Assembly: GCA_043755595.1 (NCBI GenBank)
Contig: JAYUSQ010000221.1
Location: 1-41,403, forward strand
Length of the DNA stretch: 41,403 nt
DNA from: VFZP01 sp043755595
GTDB lineage: Bacteria; Acidobacteriota; Terriglobia; Bryobacterales; Bryobacteraceae
Reading direction: 5' to 3'
Below are positions 8,864 to 17,827 of this stretch, one piece after another. A program made the translations under genes and the position numbers. Positions within the stretch are counted from its first letter, which is position 1, and each line of letters begins with the position of its first letter. The notes beneath the pieces were generated by a model, which had not been told where the DNA came from, did no database searches, and saw only the letters and a program-made list of their open reading frames with translations.

Positions 8864-9016
8864 ACCGATTCCTTCTGGACGCCGTGACAAACGTTGAAGG
8901 CCGAAACGTATTCACCCACGATTGTTCCGGTCTCGAAGTGACAGAATAGCACGCCAAAGGCCAAAACCGCGCCGCAGAAAAGAAGCCTTCAGTAAATCGG
9001 GCATAATGATAGAAAC

Positions 9017-9682
9017 ATGGTGTCGACCGTCCGGGAACAGATCCAAACGATCTTCCGCGAAGACCCCGCGGCCAAGAGTGTCCTGGAGATCGTTCTGTGT
9101 TACCCAGGTTTCCACGCTATCCTCTTGCATCGTTTGGCTCATTGGTTGTTCAAAGCGGGCGTGCCCCTGGTCCCTCGAGTCATTTCTCAAGTCAGTCGGA
9201 TGCTCACCGGCATCGAGATTCATCCGGGAGCGAAGATCGGCCGCCGATTTTTTATCGACCATGGCATGGGTGTGGTGATTGGTGAGACCGCCGAGATCGG
9301 TGACGACGTATTGTTGTACCAAGGTGTCACACTGGGTGGGACAGGAAAGGAACGCGGTAAGCGTCACCCCACCGTTGGAAATCAGGTTGTCGTTGGCACG
9401 GGGGCCAAAGTGCTAGGTAACATTACAATTGGGGACCACGTCAAGATCGGCGCCGGATCGGTGGTGGTTCATCCCGTGCCATCCCATTCCACCGTGGTTG
9501 GCATCCCGGGCCGTGTCGTCAGACGGCATGGTGTGAACAGCGCCGGGGAAATGCTTGAACACGGACAACTGCCGGATCCGGAGGCACAGGAAATGGAAGA
9601 CATGAAGCGGCGTCTATCCGAAATCGAAGGGCAGTTGCAAAAACTTCTCGCGGAGCGGTCGGCGTCCAGCAGCCGGAATTAA
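9017..9682 (+). CDS. cysE: Serine O-acetyltransferase
   Basis: A 221-residue enzyme making O-acetylserine, the acceptor for sulfide in cysteine synthesis. It has a helical N-terminal part with SVLEIVLCYPGFHAILLHRLAHWL, then the left-handed beta-helix hexapeptide repeats: HPGAKIGRRFFIDHGMGVVIGE, GDDVLLYQGVTLGGT, KVLGNITIGDHVKIGAGSVV. The catalytic Asp/His pair is in FIDHGMG. It is shorter than E. coli CysE (273), like many bacterial versions. The C-terminal tail is charged and may form a coiled coil. It is divergent from the secreted Solibacter-domain gene, with a 153-bp shared upstream region. Confidence 0.93.
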   Translation: MVSTVREQIQTIFREDPAAKSVLEIVLCYPGFHAILLHRLAHWLFKAGVPLVPRVISQVSRMLTGIEIHPGAKIGRRFFIDHGMGVVIGETAEIGDDVLLYQGVTLGGTGKERGKRHPTVGNQVVVGTGAKVLGNITIGDHVKIGAGSVVVHPVPSHSTVVGIPGRVVRRHGVNSAGEMLEHGQLPDPEAQEMEDMKRRLSEIEGQLQKLLAERSASSSRN

Positions 9683-9710
9683 TGGTGGCTTGAGCGCTCC
9701 ATGTTGGCGC

Positions 9711-9723
9711 TGTACGGTACAAT
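9711..9723 (+). promoter_or_regulatory. Palindrome overlapping a possible -10 element
   Basis: TGTACGGTACA at 9711-9721 is a perfect inverted repeat around a central G. It overlaps TACAAT (9718-9723), a good -10 match, about 40 bases before the tsaC start. No convincing -35 lies at the normal distance (the nearest, TTGAGC at 9690, is 22 bases away), so promoter activity would need an activator or an unusual sigma factor. Confidence 0.25.
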
Positions 9724-9761
9724 CTCAAAATTGATGAGGGGAGAACGGCTGTAAGCCAAGA

Positions 9762-10400
9762 GTGGCCACCGATTTGATCGAAGTTGACCAGGAGGCTCCG
9801 GCCCAGGAGGTTCTGGCGCGGGCCGGTGCGGCCATTCGCAAAGGCGCGGTTGTCGCGATCCCGACCGATGCGCTCTATACCCTTGTCGCTGACCCATTCA
9901 ATCTGGATGCGGTCCGCCGGGTGTTCCTGGCTAAGGGGAGGGAATCGGCGCGGGCCTTGCCTCTGCTGGTATCCGGCACGCTCATGGCCGAGGAACTCGC
10001 CGGGGAGCTCAATACAAGGTTTTATCTGTTAGCCCGCAAGTTCTGGCCAGGGCCATTGACGATGATCGTCCCGGCGTCGGCTGGAGTCCCTTTGAAAGTG
10101 ACTGGGAATACGGGCCGCCTGGCTATGCGGCAGTCTAAGTCGGCGATCGCCTCTGGATTGCTGGAGTGGCTGGGCCAGCCGCTGATTTCCACGAGCGCCA
10201 ATTTGAGCGGTATGCCCACGTGCCGCGCCGGGATCGACGTTTTCGGCACGATGGACGGACGCATCGACTTGGTATTGGATGGCGGCCCTTGCTCAGGCGT
10301 AGGCTCCACCACGATCGATATCACTGAGCCCTACTGGCGCGTCATCAAAGAAGGTGTGATCGGCGAAAAGGAGATTGGTGAGTGCCTGAAGGGCATCTGA
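9762..10400 (+). CDS. tsaC: L-threonylcarbamoyladenylate synthase (Sua5/YrdC/TsaC)
   Basis: A 212-residue YrdC-fold enzyme that makes threonylcarbamoyl-AMP from threonine, bicarbonate and ATP for the t6A37 modification of ANN-decoding tRNAs. Visible are IPTDALYTL (the PTDTxYGL block, with the usual Gly replaced by Thr), LAKGRESARALPLLV (the KGR nucleotide-site motif), FWPGPLTMIV, and LISTSANLSG near the C-terminus. It lacks the extra C-terminal Sua5 domain, so the short TsaC name fits. The start is GTG at 9762; in-frame stops lie just upstream. It is followed 13 bp later by the ymdB-like gene, probably in one transcript. Confidence 0.87.
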   Translation: MATDLIEVDQEAPAQEVLARAGAAIRKGAVVAIPTDALYTLVADPFNLDAVRRVFLAKGRESARALPLLVSGTLMAEELAGELNTRFYLLARKFWPGPLTMIVPASAGVPLKVTGNTGRLAMRQSKSAIASGLLEWLGQPLISTSANLSGMPTCRAGIDVFGTMDGRIDLVLDGGPCSGVGSTTIDITEPYWRVIKEGVIGEKEIGECLKGI

Positions 10401-10413
10401 ACCGGCCCGCTTC

Positions 10414-11199
10414 ATGAATCTGTTGTTTATCGGCGATATCTTCGCCTCCGCTGGCCGCGGTGTGGTGTCCGAACGGCTTTCGGGTATTATCGGCGAGGAG
10501 TCGATCGATTTCGTCGTGGCAAACGGCGAGAACTCGGCCGGAGGATTCGGGATCACGCCGCATATCGCCGATGAGTTGCTGGAACTCGGGGTTGACGTTA
10601 TCACCAGCGGCAATCATATCTGGGATAAGCGAGAGATCTACGACTACCTTGATCGTTCGCCCCAACTGCTGCTACGCCCCGGGAACTACCCTGAAGGACT
10701 ACCCGGCAAGGGCATACAAGTTGTGAAAGCCCGTAACGGCGTCGAAGTGGCCGTCATGAATCTGCAAGGGCGCACCTATATGCCCGCCACCGATTGCCCC
10801 TTCCGCAAAGCCGACACCATACTGGCGGCGCTGCCCACCGCGGTCAAGATTCGATTTCTAGACTTCCACGCCGAGGTCACCAGCGAGAAGATTGCGATGG
10901 GTTGGCACTTGGATGGCCGCGTCTCCGCCGTCATTGGCACTCATACCCATATCCCAACAGCCGATGAACGCGTCCTACCGGGAGGAACGGCCTACTTGAC
11001 CGACTCAGGTATGACGGGCCCCTATGATTCGGTAATCGGAGTCGAGCGCGAGCCAATTCTGCGCAAGTTCATGACCTCAATGCCGGTTAAGATGGAAGCT
11101 GCCAAGGGACGGGTGGAGCTTCGAGGCGCCATTGTCGACATCGACGAACAAAGTGGCCGGGCGCGATCGATCAGGCGCTACCTCACCACCCATCGCTAG
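10414..11199 (+). CDS. YmdB-like metallophosphoesterase
   Basis: A 261-residue calcineurin-fold phosphodiesterase of the TIGR00282/YmdB family; Bacillus YmdB hydrolyses 2',3'-cyclic nucleotides and affects RNA turnover and biofilm choice. Metal-site residues are visible: D8 (FIGDIF), E39 and N40 (ANGENSAGGFGI), N67 and H68 (SGNHIWD), then DFHAEVTSEK and GTHTHIPTADE. Length matches the family (about 264). It lies 13 bp after tsaC on the same strand. Confidence 0.9.
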   Translation: MNLLFIGDIFASAGRGVVSERLSGIIGEESIDFVVANGENSAGGFGITPHIADELLELGVDVITSGNHIWDKREIYDYLDRSPQLLLRPGNYPEGLPGKGIQVVKARNGVEVAVMNLQGRTYMPATDCPFRKADTILAALPTAVKIRFLDFHAEVTSEKIAMGWHLDGRVSAVIGTHTHIPTADERVLPGGTAYLTDSGMTGPYDSVIGVEREPILRKFMTSMPVKMEAAKGRVELRGAIVDIDEQSGRARSIRRYLTTHR

Positions 11200-11321
11200 G
11201 ACATGCAAGGTCCGTATCCCCCTCATTTTTTTCCGGCTAAATGCCGATTGACAAAGAGAGACTCGGGCGGAGCTCGACTATTACTTGAGATTGTTTAGTC
11301 AAGTGATTGTTGTAGAGCGGT

Positions 11322-13952
11322 TTGTTTGTGACCAAACAGCATTTCAAGCGACTACGCTACCTTTTTCCGGTGCTGCTGGCGGCTTTGTCTTTAGCCGTCG
11401 GCGTAACGCTGACAGGTTCCCTGGAGCGCAGCCGAGACACTACCCAGCGCACCGCAGAGGCGTTGATTACGATCGAAGAGGCGGCCGAATTGGTGTGGGA
11501 ACTGCGCTTCGGTTCCTTCGAGAATCTCGCGGTTCGAGGTAATGATTTAGCTGAGTCATGGCGCCGGTTGGAGCCCCGGATTGTATCGCTCAGCCGTCAG
11601 CGGGCTTACGGCAGCCAGGAACTCCCTAGCCAGATTCTCCGAACCTCGGCGCTATTCGAATCCGCCCGTAAGATTTCCTCGCCGGCTGTCGCTCAAGAGA
11701 TTGCAGTCAAAGGGTTGGTTGTTTGGGCTGGTTGGCGGCGTCTGGAGCGATCACTCACTCAGAGGCTAACCGTTGAGCTGGCCGGACCCGGAAATCAGGC
11801 GGCGATCCTCAATCTGCTAGCGGCCCTCGGTTGCCTGTCCTGTGCGCTCTTGCTGTGGCAAACCTGGCGGGCCGGACAGATTCGAGATGATGCCGGGATG
11901 GTTGAAAACCGTCTACGCGAAAGTGAGTCCCGGACGCGGACCATGATCGAGTGTGCGCGCGAAACACTGATTCAAGCGGATGCCTCAGGTCGGATCCTAC
12001 GTTCCAATCACAAGTTGACGGCAGTCGATATGGCCTCGCTCTTCGATTCCCCGGAAACCTGGACCCGGACGGTGGACAAAGTAAGGAGTGCCCCGGCAGG
12101 GTCGACGATTTCTCCTTGCCAAGTGTGGGTTTCCGCTGACAAAGAGGGGCGGCTGATGGATTGGCGAGTGGCCCCGGTCAGGGATGCCTCTGGCGGGTTG
12201 GTTCGGATCGACTCGGCAATGCTCGACGTGACGCACTGGCACGTGGCGCTGCAGAACGCTCAAACCCGGGTCGCAGAGCTTGAGCAAATCGAGCGGCGGC
12301 TTGAGCTGCAATTGAAGGAGTTGCTGGCCCAGTCCAATGAGCTGGCCGAGAGCCGGTCCGCTATCAAACGAACGGCCGATGCTCGAATGGAGGCGCTGCA
12401 GGGTTGGGGACGCCGCGTTGCCCGCCGGCTGGGAGAAGCGGCTTCGTTGGCCGAAAGTGTAGGCTCCGGTCCGCTTGATCCTGCGGACTCTTCCGCCCTG
12501 GTTGGAGCAGTGGAGACCGTGGCCGCGTCTCTACAGGCGTTGGCTGAATTTGCAGGGCTTGAGCGGGGACAACTCGAATTGTCGCCGTCCGCTGTTTGTC
12601 CGCATGAGCAACTGGAGGAGTGTTTGGAGGCAGTCGCCGGCCGGGCCGAGGTAAAACATGTCGAACTGCCATGTTTCGTCCAGCAGGGTATTCCGCTATC
12701 TCTGGTGACGGACTCTCGGCGGCTTCATGAAGTCCTGGTTCATGTTCTCGAACACGCGATTGCTAACACCAGCTGCGGGGAAGTGGCCGTGCGTTTGAAC
12801 ATCGCCAGCAGGTCGGCAACGGGTGTCAATCTGCGTTTCGAGGTCGAGGACACCGGCAGTGGCTTCAGCCGCGACGAATTGGCCGCTTTGTTTGAGCCCT
12901 TCCACCCCGGATTGGCGATCCGGGAGGTGGCTTCGCGGTTGGCTTTTGCCAAACGGATCGTCGAAAAGATGGGCGGGCAATTTGGAGCGGAATCAGAACC
13001 CGGCCAGGGTACCCGCGTGTGGTTTGTTATTCCCTGCCAAACGGCGGCCGCCGGAGAGGCGGGCAAGCCAGACGAAGCCCTCTCTGAGCTGGCAGGCAAA
13101 CGAATTCTGATTGTCCATGAGTCGGCTAGCCAGCGTGGCGCGCTGCTTGAGTTGTGCCAGATCTTGGGCCTTTACGCTACGCCTTGTTCTTCAGCAGAGG
13201 AGGCGCTGCCAACGCTGACCGAGGCCGCAAGCCAATGCCTGCCTTTCGAATTCGTTCTCATCAACTACGAAATGCCTGGAACTGGCGGCCCGGAGTTGGC
13301 GATGCGTGTTGTCAACGAACCGGCACTGGCAGCCTCGGCAGTTTCCTTAATCGTTCCCTTTTCGCTCCGCGCTCTTACAGAGGAACCGGGTCCTCTGGGT
13401 TTGCGCGGGGCGATTGCCAGCCCGATACGGCGGCGGGCGATGGCTGATCTGCTGCGGCGGGTCTCCACCGACGGACCAGCCCCTGCGTGGGCCTCGGTTC
13501 GGGCTGCCGATCCATTTACCGACGTAGCCGTTCAACGGCAGCGTGCCGATGTCGCTCCGGCCGGTTCGCCAATCGTTTTAGTCGTCGAGGACAATCTCGT
13601 CAATCAACGCGTGGCCGTTCGACTGGTCGAGAAAATGGGTTACCGCGCCGCTGTCGTCAACAACGGACTGGAAGCCATCCATGCGTTTCGACGCGAAAAC
13701 TACGACTTGATTCTGATGGACTGCCAAATGCCCGAGTTGGACGGGTTTACTGCCACTGCCGAAATCAGGCGGCTGGAGACGCCTGGCTCGCACCTTCCGA
13801 TCATCGCCATGACCGCGAATGCGATGCGGGGGGACCGCGAAAAATGCCTGGCGGCGGGCATGGACGACTACATCAGCAAGCCCGTCGCTTTTGAAGATCT
13901 CCGAGTGTTGATCACTCGGTGGCTGGCACGGGTGGGCGTCGCGCGCCACTAA
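11322..13952 (+). CDS. Hybrid sensor kinase homologue with degenerate kinase and first receiver
   Basis: 876 residues from TTG at 11322 (GTG at 11328 is equally possible). Order: TM helix (~12-32), a periplasmic helical domain, TM helix (~161-181), a PAS-like domain (~200-305), coiled coil (~305-355), then kinase and two receivers. The HisKA-like segment (355-420) has no SHEIRTP motif and no His at the phosphoacceptor place (GRRVARRLGEA). The N-box reads VLEHAIANT, with His for the Mg-binding Asn. DTGSGF and GQGTRVWF remain, but the GLGL motif is gone. Receiver 1 (~592-712) has N648 in place of Asp, HE for the acidic pair and Ser for the Lys. Receiver 2 (~750-870) is canonical: E756/D757, D800, T831 and an SKP Lys. 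It probably cannot phosphorylate itself; a phospho-sink or scaffold role is inferred. Confidence 0.85.
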   Translation: MFVTKQHFKRLRYLFPVLLAALSLAVGVTLTGSLERSRDTTQRTAEALITIEEAAELVWELRFGSFENLAVRGNDLAESWRRLEPRIVSLSRQRAYGSQELPSQILRTSALFESARKISSPAVAQEIAVKGLVVWAGWRRLERSLTQRLTVELAGPGNQAAILNLLAALGCLSCALLLWQTWRAGQIRDDAGMVENRLRESESRTRTMIECARETLIQADASGRILRSNHKLTAVDMASLFDSPETWTRTVDKVRSAPAGSTISPCQVWVSADKEGRLMDWRVAPVRDASGGLVRIDSAMLDVTHWHVALQNAQTRVAELEQIERRLELQLKELLAQSNELAESRSAIKRTADARMEALQGWGRRVARRLGEAASLAESVGSGPLDPADSSALVGAVETVAASLQALAEFAGLERGQLELSPSAVCPHEQLEECLEAVAGRAEVKHVELPCFVQQGIPLSLVTDSRRLHEVLVHVLEHAIANTSCGEVAVRLNIASRSATGVNLRFEVEDTGSGFSRDELAALFEPFHPGLAIREVASRLAFAKRIVEKMGGQFGAESEPGQGTRVWFVIPCQTAAAGEAGKPDEALSELAGKRILIVHESASQRGALLELCQILGLYATPCSSAEEALPTLTEAASQCLPFEFVLINYEMPGTGGPELAMRVVNEPALAASAVSLIVPFSLRALTEEPGPLGLRGAIASPIRRRAMADLLRRVSTDGPAPAWASVRAADPFTDVAVQRQRADVAPAGSPIVLVVEDNLVNQRVAVRLVEKMGYRAAVVNNGLEAIHAFRRENYDLILMDCQMPELDGFTATAEIRRLETPGSHLPIIAMTANAMRGDREKCLAAGMDDYISKPVAFEDLRVLITRWLARVGVARH

Positions 13953-13984
13953 ACCCATCCTCGTAGGGTAACCTGGACTGTTAC

Positions 13985-15697
13985 ATGTCCACACCGGCCC
14001 CGTCCCGCGACCCCAAGATTCTTCGCAGCCGCACCTGGTTTGACTCACTCGAGTACTACAGTTTCGCCCGGCGCGCTTATCTACGTTCGGAAGGACTCAC
14101 GCGCGAGAGTTTTCAAGGTAAGCCGGTCATCGGTATCTGCAATTCGTGGAGCGAACTCAATCACTGTAATATCCATTTGCGCACGGTCGCCGAGGCAGTG
14201 AAAAGAGGAGTCTGGCAAGCAGGCGGCTTCCCGCTCGAATTCCCTACAATTTCGCTCGGCGAAGTCTTCATGAAGCCCACGGCGATGCTCTTCCGGAATC
14301 TCATGGCCATGGATGTGGAGGAGTCGATCCGCGCCAATCCGCTGGACGGCGTGGTGTTGTTGTGCGGGTGCGACAAAACCACGCCCGCGCAACTAATGGG
14401 CGCAGCCAGTGCTAATTTTCCTTCGATTTTCGTTACCGGCGGTCCAAGCCTTTCGGGTCAGTATCGGGGCGCCGAAATTGGCTCCGGTACGGACATGCGA
14501 AAGTTATTCGATCTTTATCGGTCTGGCGAACTGTCCGAAGAGGGGCTCAATGAGGTCGAAGCTTGTTCGGCCCGCAGCAATGGCCATTGCATGGTCATGG
14601 GTACGGCCTCCACGATGGCGAGCATTGTCGAGGCGCTGGGCATGACCCTGCCCGGCGGAGCCGCCATCCCGGCGCCGGACTCGCGCCGCTTGGCTCTGGC
14701 CGAACAGTGCGGCAGACGGATTGTCGAAATGGTTTGGGAAGATCTGCGTCCATCGCAAGTAATGACGCGGCAGGCGATTGAAAATGCGATCACGGTCGAC
14801 ATGGCGATCGGCGGCTCCACCAATGCCGTCGTGCATATGCTGGCAATCGCCGGCCGGCTCGGGATCGATCTATCGCTCGAAGAGTTTCATTCCATTTCCA
14901 AGAAAACTCCGTTCATAGCGAACGTGAGACCCTCTGGGGCCTATCTGATGGAGGATTTCTGCTACGCCGGTGGAATCCCGGCGGTCATGAAAGAGCTTCT
15001 CCCGCTGTTGCATCGCGACGCGATCACTGTCACCGGCAAGACCGTTGAGGAAAACGTCGGGGCATCGGAGTGTTTCAACCAAGATGTGATCCGTTCGTTG
15101 AAGACGCCGCTGTGTCCAGAAGGCGGCACTGTCGTGATTTATGGGAATCTGGCTCCGCGGGGTGCGGTCATCAAACACACTGCGGCCTCGCCGCACTTGT
15201 TGCAGCACCGCGGCCCGGCCCATGTTTTTGACAACTATTACAAGATGCTTGAGGATCTGAACCGCGACGATTTGCCGGTGGACGAAAACACTGTCCTGGT
15301 CCTGAAAAACGGCGGCCCGCACGGGGCGCCGGGATTCCCAGAGTGGGGCCACATTCCCATGCCCAAAGTGCTGCTGAAGCGGGGAATCAAAGACTGCGTG
15401 CGAATCTCGGATTCCCGTATGAGCGGCACGAGTTTCGGAGCGGTGGTACTGCACATCACGCCCGAGTCGGCCATCGGCGGTCCCTTGGCCGCCGTACAAA
15501 CCGGCGACGAGATTATCCTAGACTGCGCCGGCCGGCGGATCGACGTGAATCTTCCACAAGAGGAAATCGACCGGCGCCTGGCCGCCTTCGTGCGTCCCGC
15601 ACCCAAGTATGATCGCGGTTACGGCAAGCTCTTCCTCGATCACGTCACGCAAGCCGATCAGGGCTGCGATTTCGATTTTTTGCGCGCCGTCAAATAG
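13985..15697 (+). CDS. IlvD/Edd family dehydratase, pentonate-dehydratase-like
   Basis: A 570-residue Fe-S dehydratase. Likely cluster ligands are C52 (ICNSWSE), C129 (CGCDKTTP) and C202 (SARSNGHC); K131 is the position carbamylated in studied homologues. The blocks GGFPLEFPTISLGE, KPTAMLFRNLMAMDVEESI and GSTNAVVHMLA are present. The N-terminal pattern (WFDSLEYYSFARRAYLRSEG) and CNSWSELNHCN are nearer to sugar-acid (L-arabinonate/D-xylonate) dehydratases than to the branched-chain enzyme dihydroxy-acid dehydratase. No other sugar-acid or ilv gene is adjacent, so the substrate is unresolved. It follows the kinase by 32 bp and meets the convergent M28 peptidase with a 1-bp gap. Confidence 0.85.
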   Translation: MSTPAPSRDPKILRSRTWFDSLEYYSFARRAYLRSEGLTRESFQGKPVIGICNSWSELNHCNIHLRTVAEAVKRGVWQAGGFPLEFPTISLGEVFMKPTAMLFRNLMAMDVEESIRANPLDGVVLLCGCDKTTPAQLMGAASANFPSIFVTGGPSLSGQYRGAEIGSGTDMRKLFDLYRSGELSEEGLNEVEACSARSNGHCMVMGTASTMASIVEALGMTLPGGAAIPAPDSRRLALAEQCGRRIVEMVWEDLRPSQVMTRQAIENAITVDMAIGGSTNAVVHMLAIAGRLGIDLSLEEFHSISKKTPFIANVRPSGAYLMEDFCYAGGIPAVMKELLPLLHRDAITVTGKTVEENVGASECFNQDVIRSLKTPLCPEGGTVVIYGNLAPRGAVIKHTAASPHLLQHRGPAHVFDNYYKMLEDLNRDDLPVDENTVLVLKNGGPHGAPGFPEWGHIPMPKVLLKRGIKDCVRISDSRMSGTSFGAVVLHITPESAIGGPLAAVQTGDEIILDCAGRRIDVNLPQEEIDRRLAAFVRPAPKYDRGYGKLFLDHVTQADQGCDFDFLRAVK

Positions 15698-15698
15698 A

Positions 15699-17318
15699 CT
15701 ATTCCGGGATGGATCGACGGGCGGGCATCGCCGGCCGCCCGTCACGATTGGCCAAGTCCCAACTTAACTGATGGACCAGCCGCGCGATTCGTTCCACCTT
15801 GCCGTAGTCGATGCGCTCTGGCCGGTCGTTCGTTGTGTGGTAGTCCGGGTGTAGCCCCGTGTGAAAGAAGAGCGCGGGCACGCGCCGCTGCAGAAAAGGC
15901 CATTGATCGCTGCGCCGCAATAATTGCGATTTGTTGTTGTCGTAACGCCGGAGCAGCCGCAGGTCGGTCGAATGATTCGCTTGGTCGGTTAGCGCGCTCA
16001 GTTCAGGCGAGAAACTCCAGCCGAGAATGTTCACATTCTGTGCGTTCGACGCGGCCGCCTGCGCAGCCAAGCCGTTGAAGCGCCGGCCCGCCCCTTCTGG
16101 CACCTCCTCACTGCGCCCGATCATGTCCATGTTGAGAGTAGCTACCGTTTTGGCAAGGGGCCACGTCGAGTCATCCTCCACCCAAGCCCACGCGCCTAAC
16201 AACGGCCCACAGCACCGCTCTTCAGATCCCCACGAAGCGAAAATAACCGTGCGCTTTGGCCGCTGTCCCTGCAAAGCGGCCAGCGCATAGGCTTCGGCGA
16301 TTTCAAGCAAGGCCACCAGGCCCGAGGCATTATCGTCGGCCCCATTGAAAATCTGATCGCCGTCGGCGCCATTGTGATCGTAGTGGGCGGACACAATTAT
16401 GGCCTCTTCCTTCAAACGGGCGTCGGAACCTTCGATCTTCGCGACGACATTCCGGTCTTCGACAATAGATCGGGTCAGCGCTGTCTCGAACTCCACGGGA
16501 GGGCCGTCGCCGCCACGAGGCGTTCCTTGCGTCGCCTCCTCAACCGCTTGCTTCAGGGTGCGTCCCGGCCGCCTCAGCAATTCGGTCGCGAGCGCCGGCG
16601 AAATCTGCGCTACTGGAATGCGAATCTTGTCGGCGAGTACGGCCAGCGTATATTTCTCCAGGTGCGGTGGCTTTTCCGGCCAGTAGACACGCGCTGCAGC
16701 CGGGAAGCCATTGGTGGCGCGGCCAAGGCTGGTAGCGTTGACGAACAACACACCCGCGGCGCCTGCCTCCTGTGCTGAAAGCACCTTGCGAAGACTGTTG
16801 GCATACTCACTCGTCACGACGCCGTCGAAGACGCTCTTTGGGTCATCTGGACTCGGATCGCCATCGAGAATGAGGGCGATCGAGCCCGTCAGACCCTTAC
16901 CTTTGTAGTCATCCCAACCAAGCGCGGGCGCGTGAATGCCGTACCCGGCAAAAACAACCGGCGCGCTGGCGTGGGCGTTTAGGCTGAAGATCAGCGGATA
17001 AAAGTCTTCCAGCAGTTTTCCCTGGCGCCGTTCGATCTGCAAGCGATTTGGCCCATCCAGGCGAGAGAGAACGAGGTCAAAACGATGGAACATAGAGTCG
17101 CCCACCGCAGCCTTCAGCCCAATCCTTTCAAAACGCGACTGGAGATATTCCGCAGCCAAGCCATATTCACGCGAGCCAGTCAAGCGGCCGCGCATCGCAT
17201 CACTCGCCAGGAAGTAGAGGTCGGCTTTTAACTGGTCCCTCGCGATCGTATCGTTCGCGGGCGCCCGTTGCTGGCCGAATAAGGGTAACGATAGAAAAAG
17301 TGAAAGCAGCAGCCACAT
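15699..17318 (-). CDS. Secreted M28 family zinc aminopeptidase with PA insert
   Basis: 539 residues with an N-terminal signal peptide (MWLLLSLFLSLPLFGQ). The middle (about 115-280) looks like a PA (protease-associated) domain (VVFAGYGIHAPALGWDDYKG, AGAAGVLFVN). The catalytic domain keeps every co-catalytic zinc residue: H312 (SAHYDH), D329 (GADDNASG), E366/E367 (GSEE), D398 (NMDMIGR) and H494 (DYHTTND). It should release N-terminal amino acids from peptides outside the cytoplasm. The upstream neighbour gene is on the same strand, ending 47 bp away. Confidence 0.9.
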   Translation of the reverse strand: MWLLLSLFLSLPLFGQQRAPANDTIARDQLKADLYFLASDAMRGRLTGSREYGLAAEYLQSRFERIGLKAAVGDSMFHRFDLVLSRLDGPNRLQIERRQGKLLEDFYPLIFSLNAHASAPVVFAGYGIHAPALGWDDYKGKGLTGSIALILDGDPSPDDPKSVFDGVVTSEYANSLRKVLSAQEAGAAGVLFVNATSLGRATNGFPAAARVYWPEKPPHLEKYTLAVLADKIRIPVAQISPALATELLRRPGRTLKQAVEEATQGTPRGGDGPPVEFETALTRSIVEDRNVVAKIEGSDARLKEEAIIVSAHYDHNGADGDQIFNGADDNASGLVALLEIAEAYALAALQGQRPKRTVIFASWGSEERCCGPLLGAWAWVEDDSTWPLAKTVATLNMDMIGRSEEVPEGAGRRFNGLAAQAAASNAQNVNILGWSFSPELSALTDQANHSTDLRLLRRYDNNKSQLLRRSDQWPFLQRRVPALFFHTGLHPDYHTTNDRPERIDYGKVERIARLVHQLSWDLANRDGRPAMPARRSIPE

Positions 17319-17365
17319 GTACTTTGCATCTTACTTGAACGCGATCCGCTCACGCAGCGAAGTCA

Positions 17366-17827
17366 TTAACTCACCCACCACAATCCCTTCATGCGAACGA
17401 AGGCCTCGCCATCCAAGCCGTGCCGGACTGGGTGTCTGTCTCGAACCTCAGACCAGCCGCTATGGACCAACGTGACTCGTGTGCCCGAGCCAACGGGGTC
17501 GAAGGATACCTCGACGATCGTACTGGGATCGGCAGGCGCGAAGTTTGGCGGCCGCCAGGTAAACGCGAAGCGCGCCGGCGGGTCCCAAGCTGTGATCTCG
17601 CCCGTGACGACGCCTCGCGAACCCGACGGGGAGTCGACGGTCTCAATCAGGCGTCCACCCACTCCTGGTTCGAAGATGAGCAAGCCCGGGTGCGCTCCTG
17701 ACGCTCTAAATTTCGGGCCTTTCCGCCACCACAAATCTGTCTCCCACGTAAAGATCGAGAAGGCAGTAGCCGGGTCGGCCCTCAACGTAACCGTGACTCG
17801 AACGCTGTCAAACGGCTTGGACCTCAC
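17366..17827 (-). CDS. SRPBCC (AHSA1/START-like) domain protein
   Basis: 153 residues of the START/Bet v1-like ligand-binding fold in the AHSA1 branch. Visible are VTVTLRADPATAFSIFT at the N-terminus, GGRLIET, GEITAWDPPARFAFTWRP and STIVEVSFDPVGSGTRVTLVHSGW. Such proteins bind small hydrophobic ligands; the ligand here is unknown. It begins with GTG at 17827, overlapping the ArsR stop by 4 bp. ArsR plus AHSA1-like protein is a common bacterial pairing, and the regulator probably controls this operon. Confidence 0.82.
   Translation of the reverse strand: MRSKPFDSVRVTVTLRADPATAFSIFTWETDLWWRKGPKFRASGAHPGLLIFEPGVGGRLIETVDSPSGSRGVVTGEITAWDPPARFAFTWRPPNFAPADPSTIVEVSFDPVGSGTRVTLVHSGWSEVRDRHPVRHGLDGEAFVRMKGLWWVS

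Noticed and set aside
9693..9711. AGCGC...GCGCT hairpin after cysE
   Set aside because: It has a 5-bp stem with a 9-base loop and no T-run; too weak to call a terminator.
11226..11246. T-run and CGGC-TAAAT-GCCG stem after the ymdB-like gene
   Set aside because: The stem is only 4 bp and the T-run precedes rather than follows it on the plus strand, so it is not a usable terminator for the upstream gene.
14870..15499. 209-codon minus-strand ORF opposite the dehydratase
   Set aside because: It lies wholly antisense to a conserved IlvD/Edd gene and has no recognisable motif; high GC content leaves such frames open by chance.
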